Assembly: GCA_030635005.1 (NCBI GenBank)
Contig: DAOVZS010000083.1
Coordinates: forward strand, 1-8,509
DNA: 8,509 nt
Source: Thiomargarita sp.
GTDB lineage: Bacteria > Pseudomonadota > Gammaproteobacteria > Beggiatoales > Beggiatoaceae
Direction: 5' to 3'
Under the pieces are notes generated by a model. It made no database searches. It had not been told where the DNA came from and worked only from the letters and a program-made list of their open reading frames with translations. The position numbers were made by a program, and so were the translations under genes. Below are positions 1 to 5,842 of the stretch, one piece after another (the first letter of the stretch is position 1; each line of letters starts with the position of its first letter).

Positions 1-44
1 AATTCTGAAAACTATGCAAAAATCACGCCAATTTATTACTTTTT

Positions 45-119
45 TGTCTGAATCAGAATTTACAGGATTATAGAATTTTTAGAATGAAGGCACAGGTAAA
101 AAATAACTGGTATTATTGA
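45..119 (+). repeat. Probable dispersed-repeat remnant, short open frame
   Basis: Read in the frame starting at 45, this stretch gives CLNQNLQDYRIFRMK followed by AQVKNNWYY and a TGA at 117-119. The frame has a stop at 6-8 and no proper start, so it is not a gene. The segment resembles, from memory, an intergenic repeat of the form GAATCAGGATTTACAGGATT that is scattered through genomes of filamentous sulfur bacteria and cyanobacteria and is often mis-called as the tail of small ORFs. A shorter similar stretch lies at 151-165. I cannot count copies from one window. Confidence 0.4.
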
Positions 120-136
120 ATTTAAGTGTGTATAAT
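108..136 (+). promoter_or_regulatory. Candidate sigma-70 promoter for the protease gene
   Basis: A perfect TATAAT lies at 131-136. The -35 region is poor (CTGGTA at 107-112 or TGGTAT at 108-113). A start near 143 would leave a leader of about 26 nt carrying CAGGA at 155-159, nine bases before the ATG at 169. The -10 box is the only strong element, and AT-rich DNA produces such boxes by chance. Confidence 0.4.
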
Positions 137-168
137 TTATTTTTAAAAAGAAATCAGGATTTTACATC

Positions 169-561
169 ATGGGTTTGATTAAAGCTAATATTAGTTTAGG
201 CAATCCTAAAAATAGAACATTAAAAACTATTGTCGTGGAAGCATTGCCTGATACAGGGGCTTTACATTTATGTATCCCTGAACATGTGGCATTGCAATTG
301 GATCTCGAAGAACTTTATAAACGAGAAGTCACTACCGCAGATGGTAAAACACATTTGTGTGCTTATGTGGGTCCAATAGAATTGAAATTTGAAAATAGGG
401 CGTGTTTTACAGGTGCCTTGGTATTGGGAAAAGAAGTGTTATTGGGCGCTGTTCCCATGGAAGATATGGACGTGTTGCTATCGCCTGCAAAACAGACGAT
501 TATTGTGAATCCAGAAAATCCCAATATTGCCATGTCTAGTGTTAAAAGTTTTCAATCCTAA
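169..561 (+). CDS. Small retropepsin-like (clan AA) aspartic protease
   Basis: This 130-aa single-domain protein looks like a retroviral-type aspartic protease. The catalytic motif D28-T29-G30-A31 sits in the usual hydrophobic context (VVEALPDTGA). A TADGKT segment at 56-61 could be the flap. The second hallmark, a hydrophobic-hydrophobic-Gly element, is LLGAVPMEDMD at 91-101, followed by a VNPENPN segment (113-119) that I associate with small stand-alone members of this family. Retropepsins act as homodimers, each monomer giving one Asp, which fits the size. There is no signal peptide or membrane segment, so it should be cytoplasmic. The start at 169 is supported by CAGGA at 155-159. Substrate and role are unknown; it could also be a non-proteolytic relative. 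The stop is 9 nt before a tRNA gene, suggesting co-transcription. Confidence 0.8.
   Translation: MGLIKANISLGNPKNRTLKTIVVEALPDTGALHLCIPEHVALQLDLEELYKREVTTADGKTHLCAYVGPIELKFENRACFTGALVLGKEVLLGAVPMEDMDVLLSPAKQTIIVNPENPNIAMSSVKSFQS
527..556 (+). promoter_or_regulatory. Weak candidate promoter for tRNA-Arg inside the protease gene
   Basis: TTGCCA at 527-532 (5/6 match to the -35 consensus) is followed after 18 bases by TTCAAT at 551-556 (4/6 match to the -10). This would start transcription near 563, about 8 nt before the mature tRNA. It lies within the 3' end of the protease gene. The alternative is that the tRNA is cut from the protease transcript. Confidence 0.25.
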
Positions 562-570
562 TTATATTTT

Positions 571-648
571 GCCCTGGTAGCTCAGTTGGATTAGAGCGTC
601 CCCCTCCTAAGGGGAAGGTCAGAGGTTCGATTCCTCTTCAGGGCACCA
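571..648 (+). tRNA. tRNA-Arg (anticodon CCU)
   Basis: The complete cloverleaf can be read. The acceptor GCCCTGG (571-577) pairs with TCAGGGC (638-644), with one G-U pair. The D stem is GCTC/GAGC (580-583 with 594-597) with a 10-nt loop. The anticodon stem is TCCCC/GGGGA (599-603 with 611-615) around the loop CTCCTAA, giving anticodon CCT at 606-608, which reads AGG. The T stem is AGAGG/CCTCT (621-625 with 633-637) with loop TTCGATT. The discriminator is A645 and the CCA (646-648) is encoded. It decodes a rare arginine codon. Five T residues (649-653) follow directly and could help termination. No integrase or duplicated 3' end is visible, so it is not evidently a used attachment site here. 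Confidence 0.97.
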
Positions 649-714
649 TTTTTCTATTCTTGAATATTCCACATTAAATTTAAATATTTTTTAGAAATTT
701 TTAAATAAATTATA

Positions 715-1200
715 ATGATTATTCCCACAGCCAATGCAATGGCCCATTTGGGGCATTTGTTAGCTAAGGTGTGTCCGTTTCCCTGTATTTGTCATTTAGG
801 CGGTGATTTAGGCGTCGGTAAAACAACCTTAGTCAGAGGATTTTTACACGGAATGGGATATACAGGAATTGTGAAAAGTCCCACATATACCCTTGTAGAA
901 TCATATCCCTTTGATCAAAAAACAATTTTCCATTTTGATTTTTATCGTTTAGGTGATCCTGAAGAATTAGAATATATGGGTATCCGTGAATATTTTAAAC
1001 AAGATACCATTTGTTTGATTGAATGGCCCGAAAAAGGAAATGGATTTACACCACCTCCTGATATATATATTTCAATTTCCCATGATGCAGATACGCGTAT
1101 TGTAGATCTGCATGCACATAGTGAACCGGGAAAAGTGATGATAAAAGCTTATGGTGTCTTATTATCTTCTAAAAAACTAGGGATAGCGGCACGCACATAA
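715..1200 (+). CDS. tsaE: tRNA t6A37 threonylcarbamoyladenosine biosynthesis ATPase TsaE
   Basis: TsaE is the P-loop ATPase that works with TsaB and TsaD to install threonylcarbamoyl on A37 of ANN-decoding tRNAs in the cytoplasm. The Walker A motif GGDLGVGKTT is at residues 29-38. The family blocks SPTYTLVESY (55-64), HFDFYRL (73-79), the DPEELEYMGIREYF stretch and LIEWPEKG (101-108) follow in the expected order. The length of 161 aa is slightly above the usual 150-155. The start at 715 is right because the N-terminus aligns with known TsaE and a TAA lies in frame at 706; there is no clear Shine-Dalgarno. The usual partners amiB and mutL do not follow. The last 17 codons run antisense to the end of pgsA, so the C-terminal tail (about KAYGVLLSSKKLGIAART) is probably a lineage-specific extension. 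Confidence 0.95.
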   Translation: MIIPTANAMAHLGHLLAKVCPFPCICHLGGDLGVGKTTLVRGFLHGMGYTGIVKSPTYTLVESYPFDQKTIFHFDFYRLGDPEELEYMGIREYFKQDTICLIEWPEKGNGFTPPPDIYISISHDADTRIVDLHAHSEPGKVMIKAYGVLLSSKKLGIAART

Positions 1201-1712
1201 ACTACCATAGACCATAATGTTAATATGGCCGCAATATACAATAATACTAATCCGATATCATAAATGGGAATACCCAATAACGGATCATTATACAGTAACA
1301 TTAATAAGGCTGCGATTTGACTGGTTGTTTTAATCTTACCAATCATAGAGACGGCCACTTTGGATCTTTGTCCTAACTCTGCCATCCATTCTCGTAAAGC
1401 AGAAATTGTAATTTCACGACAAATAATCACCGCTGCGGGTATGGCAACCCAAGGAGTCGGATGGGCTTGTACTAATAATACTAAAGCCACTGCCACAATT
1501 AATTTATCTGCGACAGGATCTAAAAAAGCCCCAAAAGCTGATGTTTGATGCCACCGTCTTGCTAAATAGCCATCAAACCAATCCGTGATCGCTGCAATGG
1601 CAAATATGAAAGCAGTGAGTATATTTGCACCACTCCAGGGTGCATAAAAAGTAGCCACAAACACGGGAATCAAGGCAATTCTTAATAATGTCAATAGATT
1701 AGGTATATTCAC
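1149..1712 (-). CDS. pgsA: CDP-diacylglycerol-glycerol-3-phosphate 3-phosphatidyltransferase
   Basis: PgsA is an inner-membrane enzyme making phosphatidylglycerol phosphate from CDP-diacylglycerol and glycerol 3-phosphate, the committed step to phosphatidylglycerol and cardiolipin. The CDP-alcohol phosphotransferase signature is complete: D44, D47, G48, A51, R52, G61, D65, D69 within a segment beginning DWFDGYLARR. The stretch REITISALREWMAELG is also typical. The protein is hydrophobic with several membrane helices, and its 187 aa match the family (182 in E. coli). The start codon is GTG (1710-1712). An in-frame TAA lies three codons upstream, and the N-terminus NIPNLLTLLRIALIP aligns with known PgsA, so no ATG start is available. 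It lies 56 nt downstream of sbcB on the same strand, possibly one transcript. Its 3' end overlaps tsaE tail-to-tail by 52 nt with no terminator between. Confidence 0.95.
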   Translation of the reverse strand: MNIPNLLTLLRIALIPVFVATFYAPWSGANILTAFIFAIAAITDWFDGYLARRWHQTSAFGAFLDPVADKLIVAVALVLLVQAHPTPWVAIPAAVIICREITISALREWMAELGQRSKVAVSMIGKIKTTSQIAALLMLLYNDPLLGIPIYDIGLVLLYIAAILTLWSMVVYVRAAIPSFLEDNKTP

Positions 1713-1768
1713 GCTATATTAAAAAGGTCAAGTAGGGTGGAATTTCTGGCTGCACGTTTATAAGCGGT

Positions 1769-3178
1769 TTACAAGCGAGAAATATAATGTGCCAGTTCAT
1801 CAAGTAATTCAAATTGTTGCTCATCTAAATCATACTCATTCAACAATTTATCAATCTCCGTTTGAGCATCCAAAGGTGTGGTTCGTTTTTGATTTTTATA
1901 ATCTTTTAAAGCCTCCTCTTCATGTTTAGGCTTGATATACTGCATATATTCTTTAAAATAGCATGTCAACATCCGAGGCAAATTCTGAGGATAATTGCGA
2001 CACAGGAGACGGCTCGCCAGTTGACGCATTTGAATATCCTCAAATAATGTACCCACAAGTTTTATTTTATCAGCCAAAGAAGCCTGATGAAATTGTTGAC
2101 ATTGTGTTTGTTCCTGACTGGATAAAAAATCATTTTGATACAATGCAGCATCGATATCCAAATTGGGTATTTTGGGATATCTAAATTCACGATGATATTG
2201 GATAATCTGATGAAAAAGGTGTGTATGAGATTGTAACCATTCTTTATTTTCTGCGACAATGGCTTGTCGTTCTGGGCTTAAGGAGTCCCAATGCTGTGGA
2301 TCAGCTGGTAATACAATACCCGGTTCCCCATATTTTTTACGGATTACCCAAGTTTCTTCAGGAATGCCTTTACGTAATTCGGGAAGATCAAGACGTAACC
2401 AAATATTTTGATTTTTATAAGGAATGGAAGATCCAATCAAAAGTACAGGTACTTGATATTGATTGTCTGAGCCATATTTATTTCCAATCATTAAACCAAT
2501 ACGATTACAACAGGCAACACTTTCAAAAGAAATCGGTATTTTTTCAATACGTTTCTTATCGGTGGCTTTGTTAAAATAGCCTTCTAAATAGTGCCATATA
2601 TTCGGTTCTTTCGAAGAAAAACGTCGCGCTAATTCAAGAGTTGCTTCAACATCCACCATCGCATTATGGGCCTGCCCCGTCGCAAGTTTGTTGGCAGTAC
2701 TTAAATGTTCTAGTTTCATTGTTGGCTTCTTATCAATTTCAGGCCATATTAACACCTCTCTTTTATATAAATAATATATATTAGTGATAGGTAACAAATC
2801 CATACGACTGCACCCGTTTTTGTATTGATGTTCATAAGGTGGTAGCATGTTACGATGAAAACAGAATCGCAAAAATTCATCATCAAAAGTAGCAGTATTA
2901 TAACCAAGACTGATGGTGTTGGCTTGATTTAGAATACGATGTATTTGAACAATTGCTTCATATTCACATATCCCTTGCATAGATTGTTTAAGAGAAATAC
3001 GATGCGTGATCATCGCAGCAGGTGATGGGATCACATCAGGACGCAATTTGATCATGATATTATATCGTTCAATTTCCTTAAACGTCATATCAGTACGAAT
3101 AGCAGCAAATTGCAATACCTGATCAAATACCTTATTTAAGCCAGTGGTTTCTAAATCGTAAAAAAGATAAGTCTTCAT
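1769..3178 (-). CDS. sbcB: Exodeoxyribonuclease I
   Basis: Exonuclease I degrades single-stranded DNA 3' to 5' and acts in recombination, mismatch repair and end trimming in the cytoplasm. The DnaQ-like catalytic core is intact: ExoI motif D8-L9-E10 (FYDLETTGL), ExoII in GYNTATFDDEF with D99, and ExoIII AHNAMVDVEAT with H171 and D176. The sequences QFAAIRTD (23-30) and KLEHLSTANKL (155-165) are family-specific and separate it from RNase T and DnaQ epsilon. The C-terminal half (about 200-469) corresponds to the SH3-like and helical domains found in this enzyme. Length is 469 aa against 475 in E. coli. The ATG at 3176-3178 has no strong Shine-Dalgarno. Its promoter must lie in the divergent gap shared with cvpA, next to the 3246-3368 repeat. 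Confidence 0.95.
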   Translation of the reverse strand: MKTYLFYDLETTGLNKVFDQVLQFAAIRTDMTFKEIERYNIMIKLRPDVIPSPAAMITHRISLKQSMQGICEYEAIVQIHRILNQANTISLGYNTATFDDEFLRFCFHRNMLPPYEHQYKNGCSRMDLLPITNIYYLYKREVLIWPEIDKKPTMKLEHLSTANKLATGQAHNAMVDVEATLELARRFSSKEPNIWHYLEGYFNKATDKKRIEKIPISFESVACCNRIGLMIGNKYGSDNQYQVPVLLIGSSIPYKNQNIWLRLDLPELRKGIPEETWVIRKKYGEPGIVLPADPQHWDSLSPERQAIVAENKEWLQSHTHLFHQIIQYHREFRYPKIPNLDIDAALYQNDFLSSQEQTQCQQFHQASLADKIKLVGTLFEDIQMRQLASRLLCRNYPQNLPRMLTCYFKEYMQYIKPKHEEEALKDYKNQKRTTPLDAQTEIDKLLNEYDLDEQQFELLDELAHYISRL

Positions 3179-3245
3179 TTTAGGGTGATTGCTTTATTAA
3201 AAACAGTTTATTAAAAAGTCACAGTTCGATATTATTATTATATTA

Positions 3246-3368
3246 TGTTACATACATCAACCCTAGGGCGTTGCCCCAGGCTAATATGTTATCCCCTGAA
3301 GGATATAAGCCCTGAAAGGGCGACATATATCAGCCTAGGGCAACGCCCTAGGTACAATAAACGTAACA
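3246..3368. repeat. 123-bp nested inverted repeat with cloverleaf potential
   Basis: Two inverted-repeat layers share one symmetry centre. The outer layer is TGTTAC (3246-3251) and GTAACA (3363-3368). After 10 unpaired bases on each side comes a 21-bp core stem, 3262-3282 with 3332-3352, broken only at C3277/A3337. Inside it are two small hairpins: TATCC/GGATA around CCTGAA (3290-3305) and GCCCT/AGGGC around GAA (3309-3321). ATATGT (3284-3289) and ACATAT (3323-3328) can also pair. Each core arm is itself palindromic: 3334-3341 pairs perfectly with 3345-3352 around AAC, and the left arm does so with one mismatch. The region is much richer in G+C than its surroundings. No transposase and no clear target-site duplication are visible. 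It is probably a dispersed MITE- or REP-like element, between divergent sbcB and cvpA. Confidence 0.8.
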
Positions 3369-3405
3369 AAAAATTTTATGCGTAACATGAGTTATTATTA
3401 ATATT

Positions 3406-3909
3406 ATGATTGATATTAGCATTTTTTGCTTGGTTGCATTATTAAGTCTTTTTAGCTATTTTAATGGTTTTATGAAAGAACTCTTTTTAGTGTTGAGTTG
3501 GGTTCTTTCACTGATAATAACGCTTTTTTTTGTAGATGAGATTGCACATCTATTAATCACACGTTTTCCAGATTTTATAGATCTACGTATTGGAATGTCC
3601 ATGCTATTCTTATTTGGGACGAGTTTTTTTCTGCTATCATGGCTTAATTATTTAATTCTGAATTCTATAGGACATATCACATTATCTATAGCTGATCGTG
3701 TGTTAGCCTTATTTTTCTGTATCGCAAGAAGTAGCGTGATCATCATTGTGTTACTATTATTAGCAGGATTAACACAGATTCCCACGCTGACATGGTGGAC
3801 AAATTCTTATATTATTCAAAGTGTTAAACCTGTAGTAGTGAGATTACAGCACCATTTACCAATTGAGATAGCACAACAATTTCAATTTGAACCGTTGTCT
3901 GAAAAATAG
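3406..3909 (+). CDS. cvpA: CvpA family membrane protein
   Basis: CvpA is an inner-membrane protein encoded upstream of purF in many gammaproteobacteria and named for colicin V production in E. coli; its molecular function is not settled. The protein has 167 aa with four predicted hydrophobic helices at about residues 3-19, 25-43, 62-84 and 100-122. The family traits are the first two helices joined by a short NGFMKEL turn and an ADRVLALFFCIARS segment before helix 4. The C-terminal 40 residues are soluble. The ATG at 3406 is the first in-frame start after a TGA at 3388-3390; no good Shine-Dalgarno precedes it. purF starts 32 nt after its stop, so the two form an operon. No PurR-type operator is recognisable upstream. 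Confidence 0.88.
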   Translation: MIDISIFCLVALLSLFSYFNGFMKELFLVLSWVLSLIITLFFVDEIAHLLITRFPDFIDLRIGMSMLFLFGTSFFLLSWLNYLILNSIGHITLSIADRVLALFFCIARSSVIIIVLLLLAGLTQIPTLTWWTNSYIIQSVKPVVVRLQHHLPIEIAQQFQFEPLSEK

Positions 3910-3927
3910 CCTTGTTTTTTTTGATTT

Positions 3928-3931
3928 GGAG
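3928..3931 (+). promoter_or_regulatory. Shine-Dalgarno GGAG that fixes the purF start
   Basis: GGAG lies 10 nt before the ATG at 3942. A longer open frame begins at a TTG at 3912, but that start has no ribosome site and would bury the catalytic cysteine behind ten extra residues. Confidence 0.8.
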
Positions 3932-3941
3932 TTGTTTTTTT

Positions 3942-5450
3942 ATGTGTGGAATTATTGGGATTGTCGGAAAATCCAGTGTCAATCAAGCCTTGTATGATGG
4001 ATTGACAATGTTACAACATCGCGGTCAAGATGCAGCAGGCATTGTGACTTATGAGAATGACCGTTTGTATCTGCGTAAAAATAACGGCTTAATTCGTGAT
4101 GTCTTTCAAACACGTCACATGTTAAATTTACGAGGTAATATGGGTATCGGTCATGTACGTTACCCGACTGCAGGTTGTGAATCGAGTGCCGAGGCACAAC
4201 CTTTTTATGTCAATTCTCCTTATGGTATCACCTTGGCACATAATGGTAATTTAATTAATGCCAATGTTTTACGTAAAGAATTATTTAAAGACGAATTACG
4301 CCATATCAATACTGATTCAGATTCAGAAATTTTACTCAATGTTTTTGCTCATGAATTACACAAATTAAATAAACTCAATATTAATCATAAGGATATCTTT
4401 AAAGCCATCAGCACGCTCCACAAACGATGTCGGGGCGCTTATGCAGCAGTAGCCATGATTACGGGTGTCGGTTTAGTCGCTTTTCGTGATCCTTATGGGA
4501 TTCGACCTTGTGTATTTGGAAAACGAACGACTGCTTCTGGAACAGAATACATGGTAGCGTCTGAAAGTGTGGCGATTAATGTATTAGGGTTTGAATTAGT
4601 ACGTGATATTGCACCCGGAGAGGCCATTTTTATCAGCATGGATGGACAATTATATACACATCAATGTGCGAAACACGCTATTCAATCACCGTGTATTTTT
4701 GAAATCGTGTATATGGCCCGTCCTGATTCAATCATGGATGGGATTTCTGTCTATAAAGCCCGTTTAACAATGGGTAAAATGTTAGCAAAAAAAATTCTAC
4801 GTCTCTATCCCAAACATGATATTGATGTTGTTATTCCCATTCCCGATACCAGTCGCACTGCTGCACTACAACTCGCCCGTCATCTAGATTGCAAATACCG
4901 TGAAGGTTTTGTAAAAAATCGCTATATTCCACGTACCTTCATCATGCCAGGACAAGAAATGCGTCACAAATCTGTCCGTCAAAAACTGAATGCCATTAAC
5001 TTAGAATTCAAAAATAAAAACGTGTTACTGGTAGATGATTCCATTGTACGTGGCACAACATCACAACAAATTATCAAAATGGCGCGTGACTCAGGGGCTA
5101 AAAAAGTCTACTTTGCCTCAGCGGCACCGCCCGTCCGTTATCCCAATGTGTATGGCATCGACATGCCTTCACCGCAAGAATTGCTCGCCCATAATCGAAC
5201 CACTCAAGAGATTGCAAAAATTATTGGGGCAGACTGGCTCGTCTATCAAGACTTATCAGACTTGCTTAAATGTGCACGTAAAGGCAATAAAAACATTAAA
5301 AAATTTGATACTTCATGTTTTACAGGTCACTATGTGACAGGTGATGTGGACCAAGATTATCTTGATCAGGTAGAATCTCATCGTAATGATGCTGCCAAAA
5401 TAACCAAACAACGTGGAAATATGGAGATTCTTGATTTAAATAATGTTTAA
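3942..5450 (+). CDS. purF: Amidophosphoribosyltransferase
   Basis: PurF catalyses the first committed step of purine synthesis: PRPP plus glutamine to 5-phosphoribosylamine. The N-terminal Ntn-hydrolase glutaminase domain begins MCGIIGIVG, with nucleophile C2 exposed after Met removal. Further glutaminase residues are R73 in GHVRYPTAG, N101-G102 in AHNGNL, and D127 in NTDSDSE. The phosphoribosyltransferase domain carries the PRPP loop VLLVDDSIVRGTTS at 361-374. At 502 aa it matches the E. coli enzyme (505), and the lack of a propeptide places it in the E. coli type rather than the Fe-S Bacillus type. The start is set by C2 and by GGAG at 3928-3931. It is the second gene of cvpA-purF. Its TAA overlaps the stop of convergent dksA by 4 nt. 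Confidence 0.98.
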   Translation: MCGIIGIVGKSSVNQALYDGLTMLQHRGQDAAGIVTYENDRLYLRKNNGLIRDVFQTRHMLNLRGNMGIGHVRYPTAGCESSAEAQPFYVNSPYGITLAHNGNLINANVLRKELFKDELRHINTDSDSEILLNVFAHELHKLNKLNINHKDIFKAISTLHKRCRGAYAAVAMITGVGLVAFRDPYGIRPCVFGKRTTASGTEYMVASESVAINVLGFELVRDIAPGEAIFISMDGQLYTHQCAKHAIQSPCIFEIVYMARPDSIMDGISVYKARLTMGKMLAKKILRLYPKHDIDVVIPIPDTSRTAALQLARHLDCKYREGFVKNRYIPRTFIMPGQEMRHKSVRQKLNAINLEFKNKNVLLVDDSIVRGTTSQQIIKMARDSGAKKVYFASAAPPVRYPNVYGIDMPSPQELLAHNRTTQEIAKIIGADWLVYQDLSDLLKCARKGNKNIKKFDTSCFTGHYVTGDVDQDYLDQVESHRNDAAKITKQRGNMEILDLNNV

Positions 5451-5818
5451 GGCTTTTTGTCATGTTGCAATTTACACTCAATACATTCTGTTGCGATAGG
5501 TCTGACTTCAAGACGCGGAATCCCAATAGGTAAGCCACAGGTGATACAAAAACCATAATTTCCATTATCAATGGTTTTGAGAGAGGCTTCAATTTTTTTG
5601 ATTAACTTACGCTCTCGATCTCGGGTGCGTAATTCTACTATAAACTCTTCTTCATGGGACGCACGATCATTAGGATCTGGATAATTTGAAACCACTTTTT
5701 GCATACTGTGCATCGTGTGATCCACTTCAATCATTAAGTTATTTTTCCATTGCAGCAAAATCTCACGAAAATGTTCCAATTGTTGTTCGGTGAATATAGG
5801 ATCAGTTGTTTTAGACAT
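5447..5818 (-). CDS. dksA: RNA polymerase-binding transcription factor DksA
   Basis: DksA binds the secondary channel of RNA polymerase and, with ppGpp, represses rRNA promoters and activates amino-acid synthesis promoters. The coiled-coil tip is intact: D48, D51 and A53 in YPDPNDRAS, equivalent to E. coli D71, D74 and A76. The EEEFIVELRTRDRERKLIKK helix follows, then a zinc finger with C91, C94, C112 and C115. Length is 123 aa against 151 in E. coli; about 25 N-terminal residues are absent, a difference outside the functional core. The ATG at 5816-5818 has a good AAGGA site on the minus strand (5828-5832). It is back-to-back with the adaptor gene, so its promoter must lie inside or beyond that coding region. 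The 3' end overlaps purF. Confidence 0.95.
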   Translation of the reverse strand: MSKTTDPIFTEQQLEHFREILLQWKNNLMIEVDHTMHSMQKVVSNYPDPNDRASHEEEFIVELRTRDRERKLIKKIEASLKTIDNGNYGFCITCGLPIGIPRLEVRPIATECIECKLQHDKKP

Positions 5819-5827
5819 TTACGGAAT

Positions 5828-5832
5828 TCCTT
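5828..5832 (-). promoter_or_regulatory. Shine-Dalgarno of dksA
   Basis: On the minus strand this reads AAGGA, nine bases before the dksA ATG. It occupies the middle of the 24-nt space between dksA and the divergent adaptor gene, leaving no room for a promoter for either gene between their start codons. Confidence 0.75.
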
Positions 5833-5842
5833 AGCTTTATTT

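Noticed and set aside
571..648. tRNA-Arg as an integration site
   Set aside because: tRNA-Arg genes are common phage or island targets, but no integrase and no repeated tRNA 3' end is visible within the window.
711..716. TATAAT overlapping the tsaE start codon
   Set aside because: Transcription from it would begin inside tsaE and remove the start; no -35 is present. It is a by-product of AT-rich sequence.
1963..2574. Open frames on the plus strand (1963-2184 and 2221-2574)
   Set aside because: Both lie entirely inside sbcB on the opposite strand, show no recognisable domain and no ribosome site; sbcB has intact catalytic motifs.
3246..3368. CRISPR or insertion sequence interpretation of the repeat
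   Set aside because: There is only one unit, no spacer-repeat periodicity, no transposase frame and no clear target duplication.
3912..3941. TTG start extending PurF by ten residues
   Set aside because: PurF needs Cys at position 2 as the N-terminal nucleophile, and GGAG at 3928-3931 serves the ATG at 3942. The extra residues do not look like a Bacillus-type propeptide.
3979..4197. Minus-strand 72-codon open frame
   Set aside because: It is antisense to the conserved PurF glutaminase domain and has His/Ser-rich, family-less composition typical of a shadow frame.
5035..5592. Open frames at 5035-5337 (+) and 5320-5592 (-)
   Set aside because: They overlap the PRPP-loop and C-terminal coding region of purF and the dksA zinc finger in other frames, with no protein signature.
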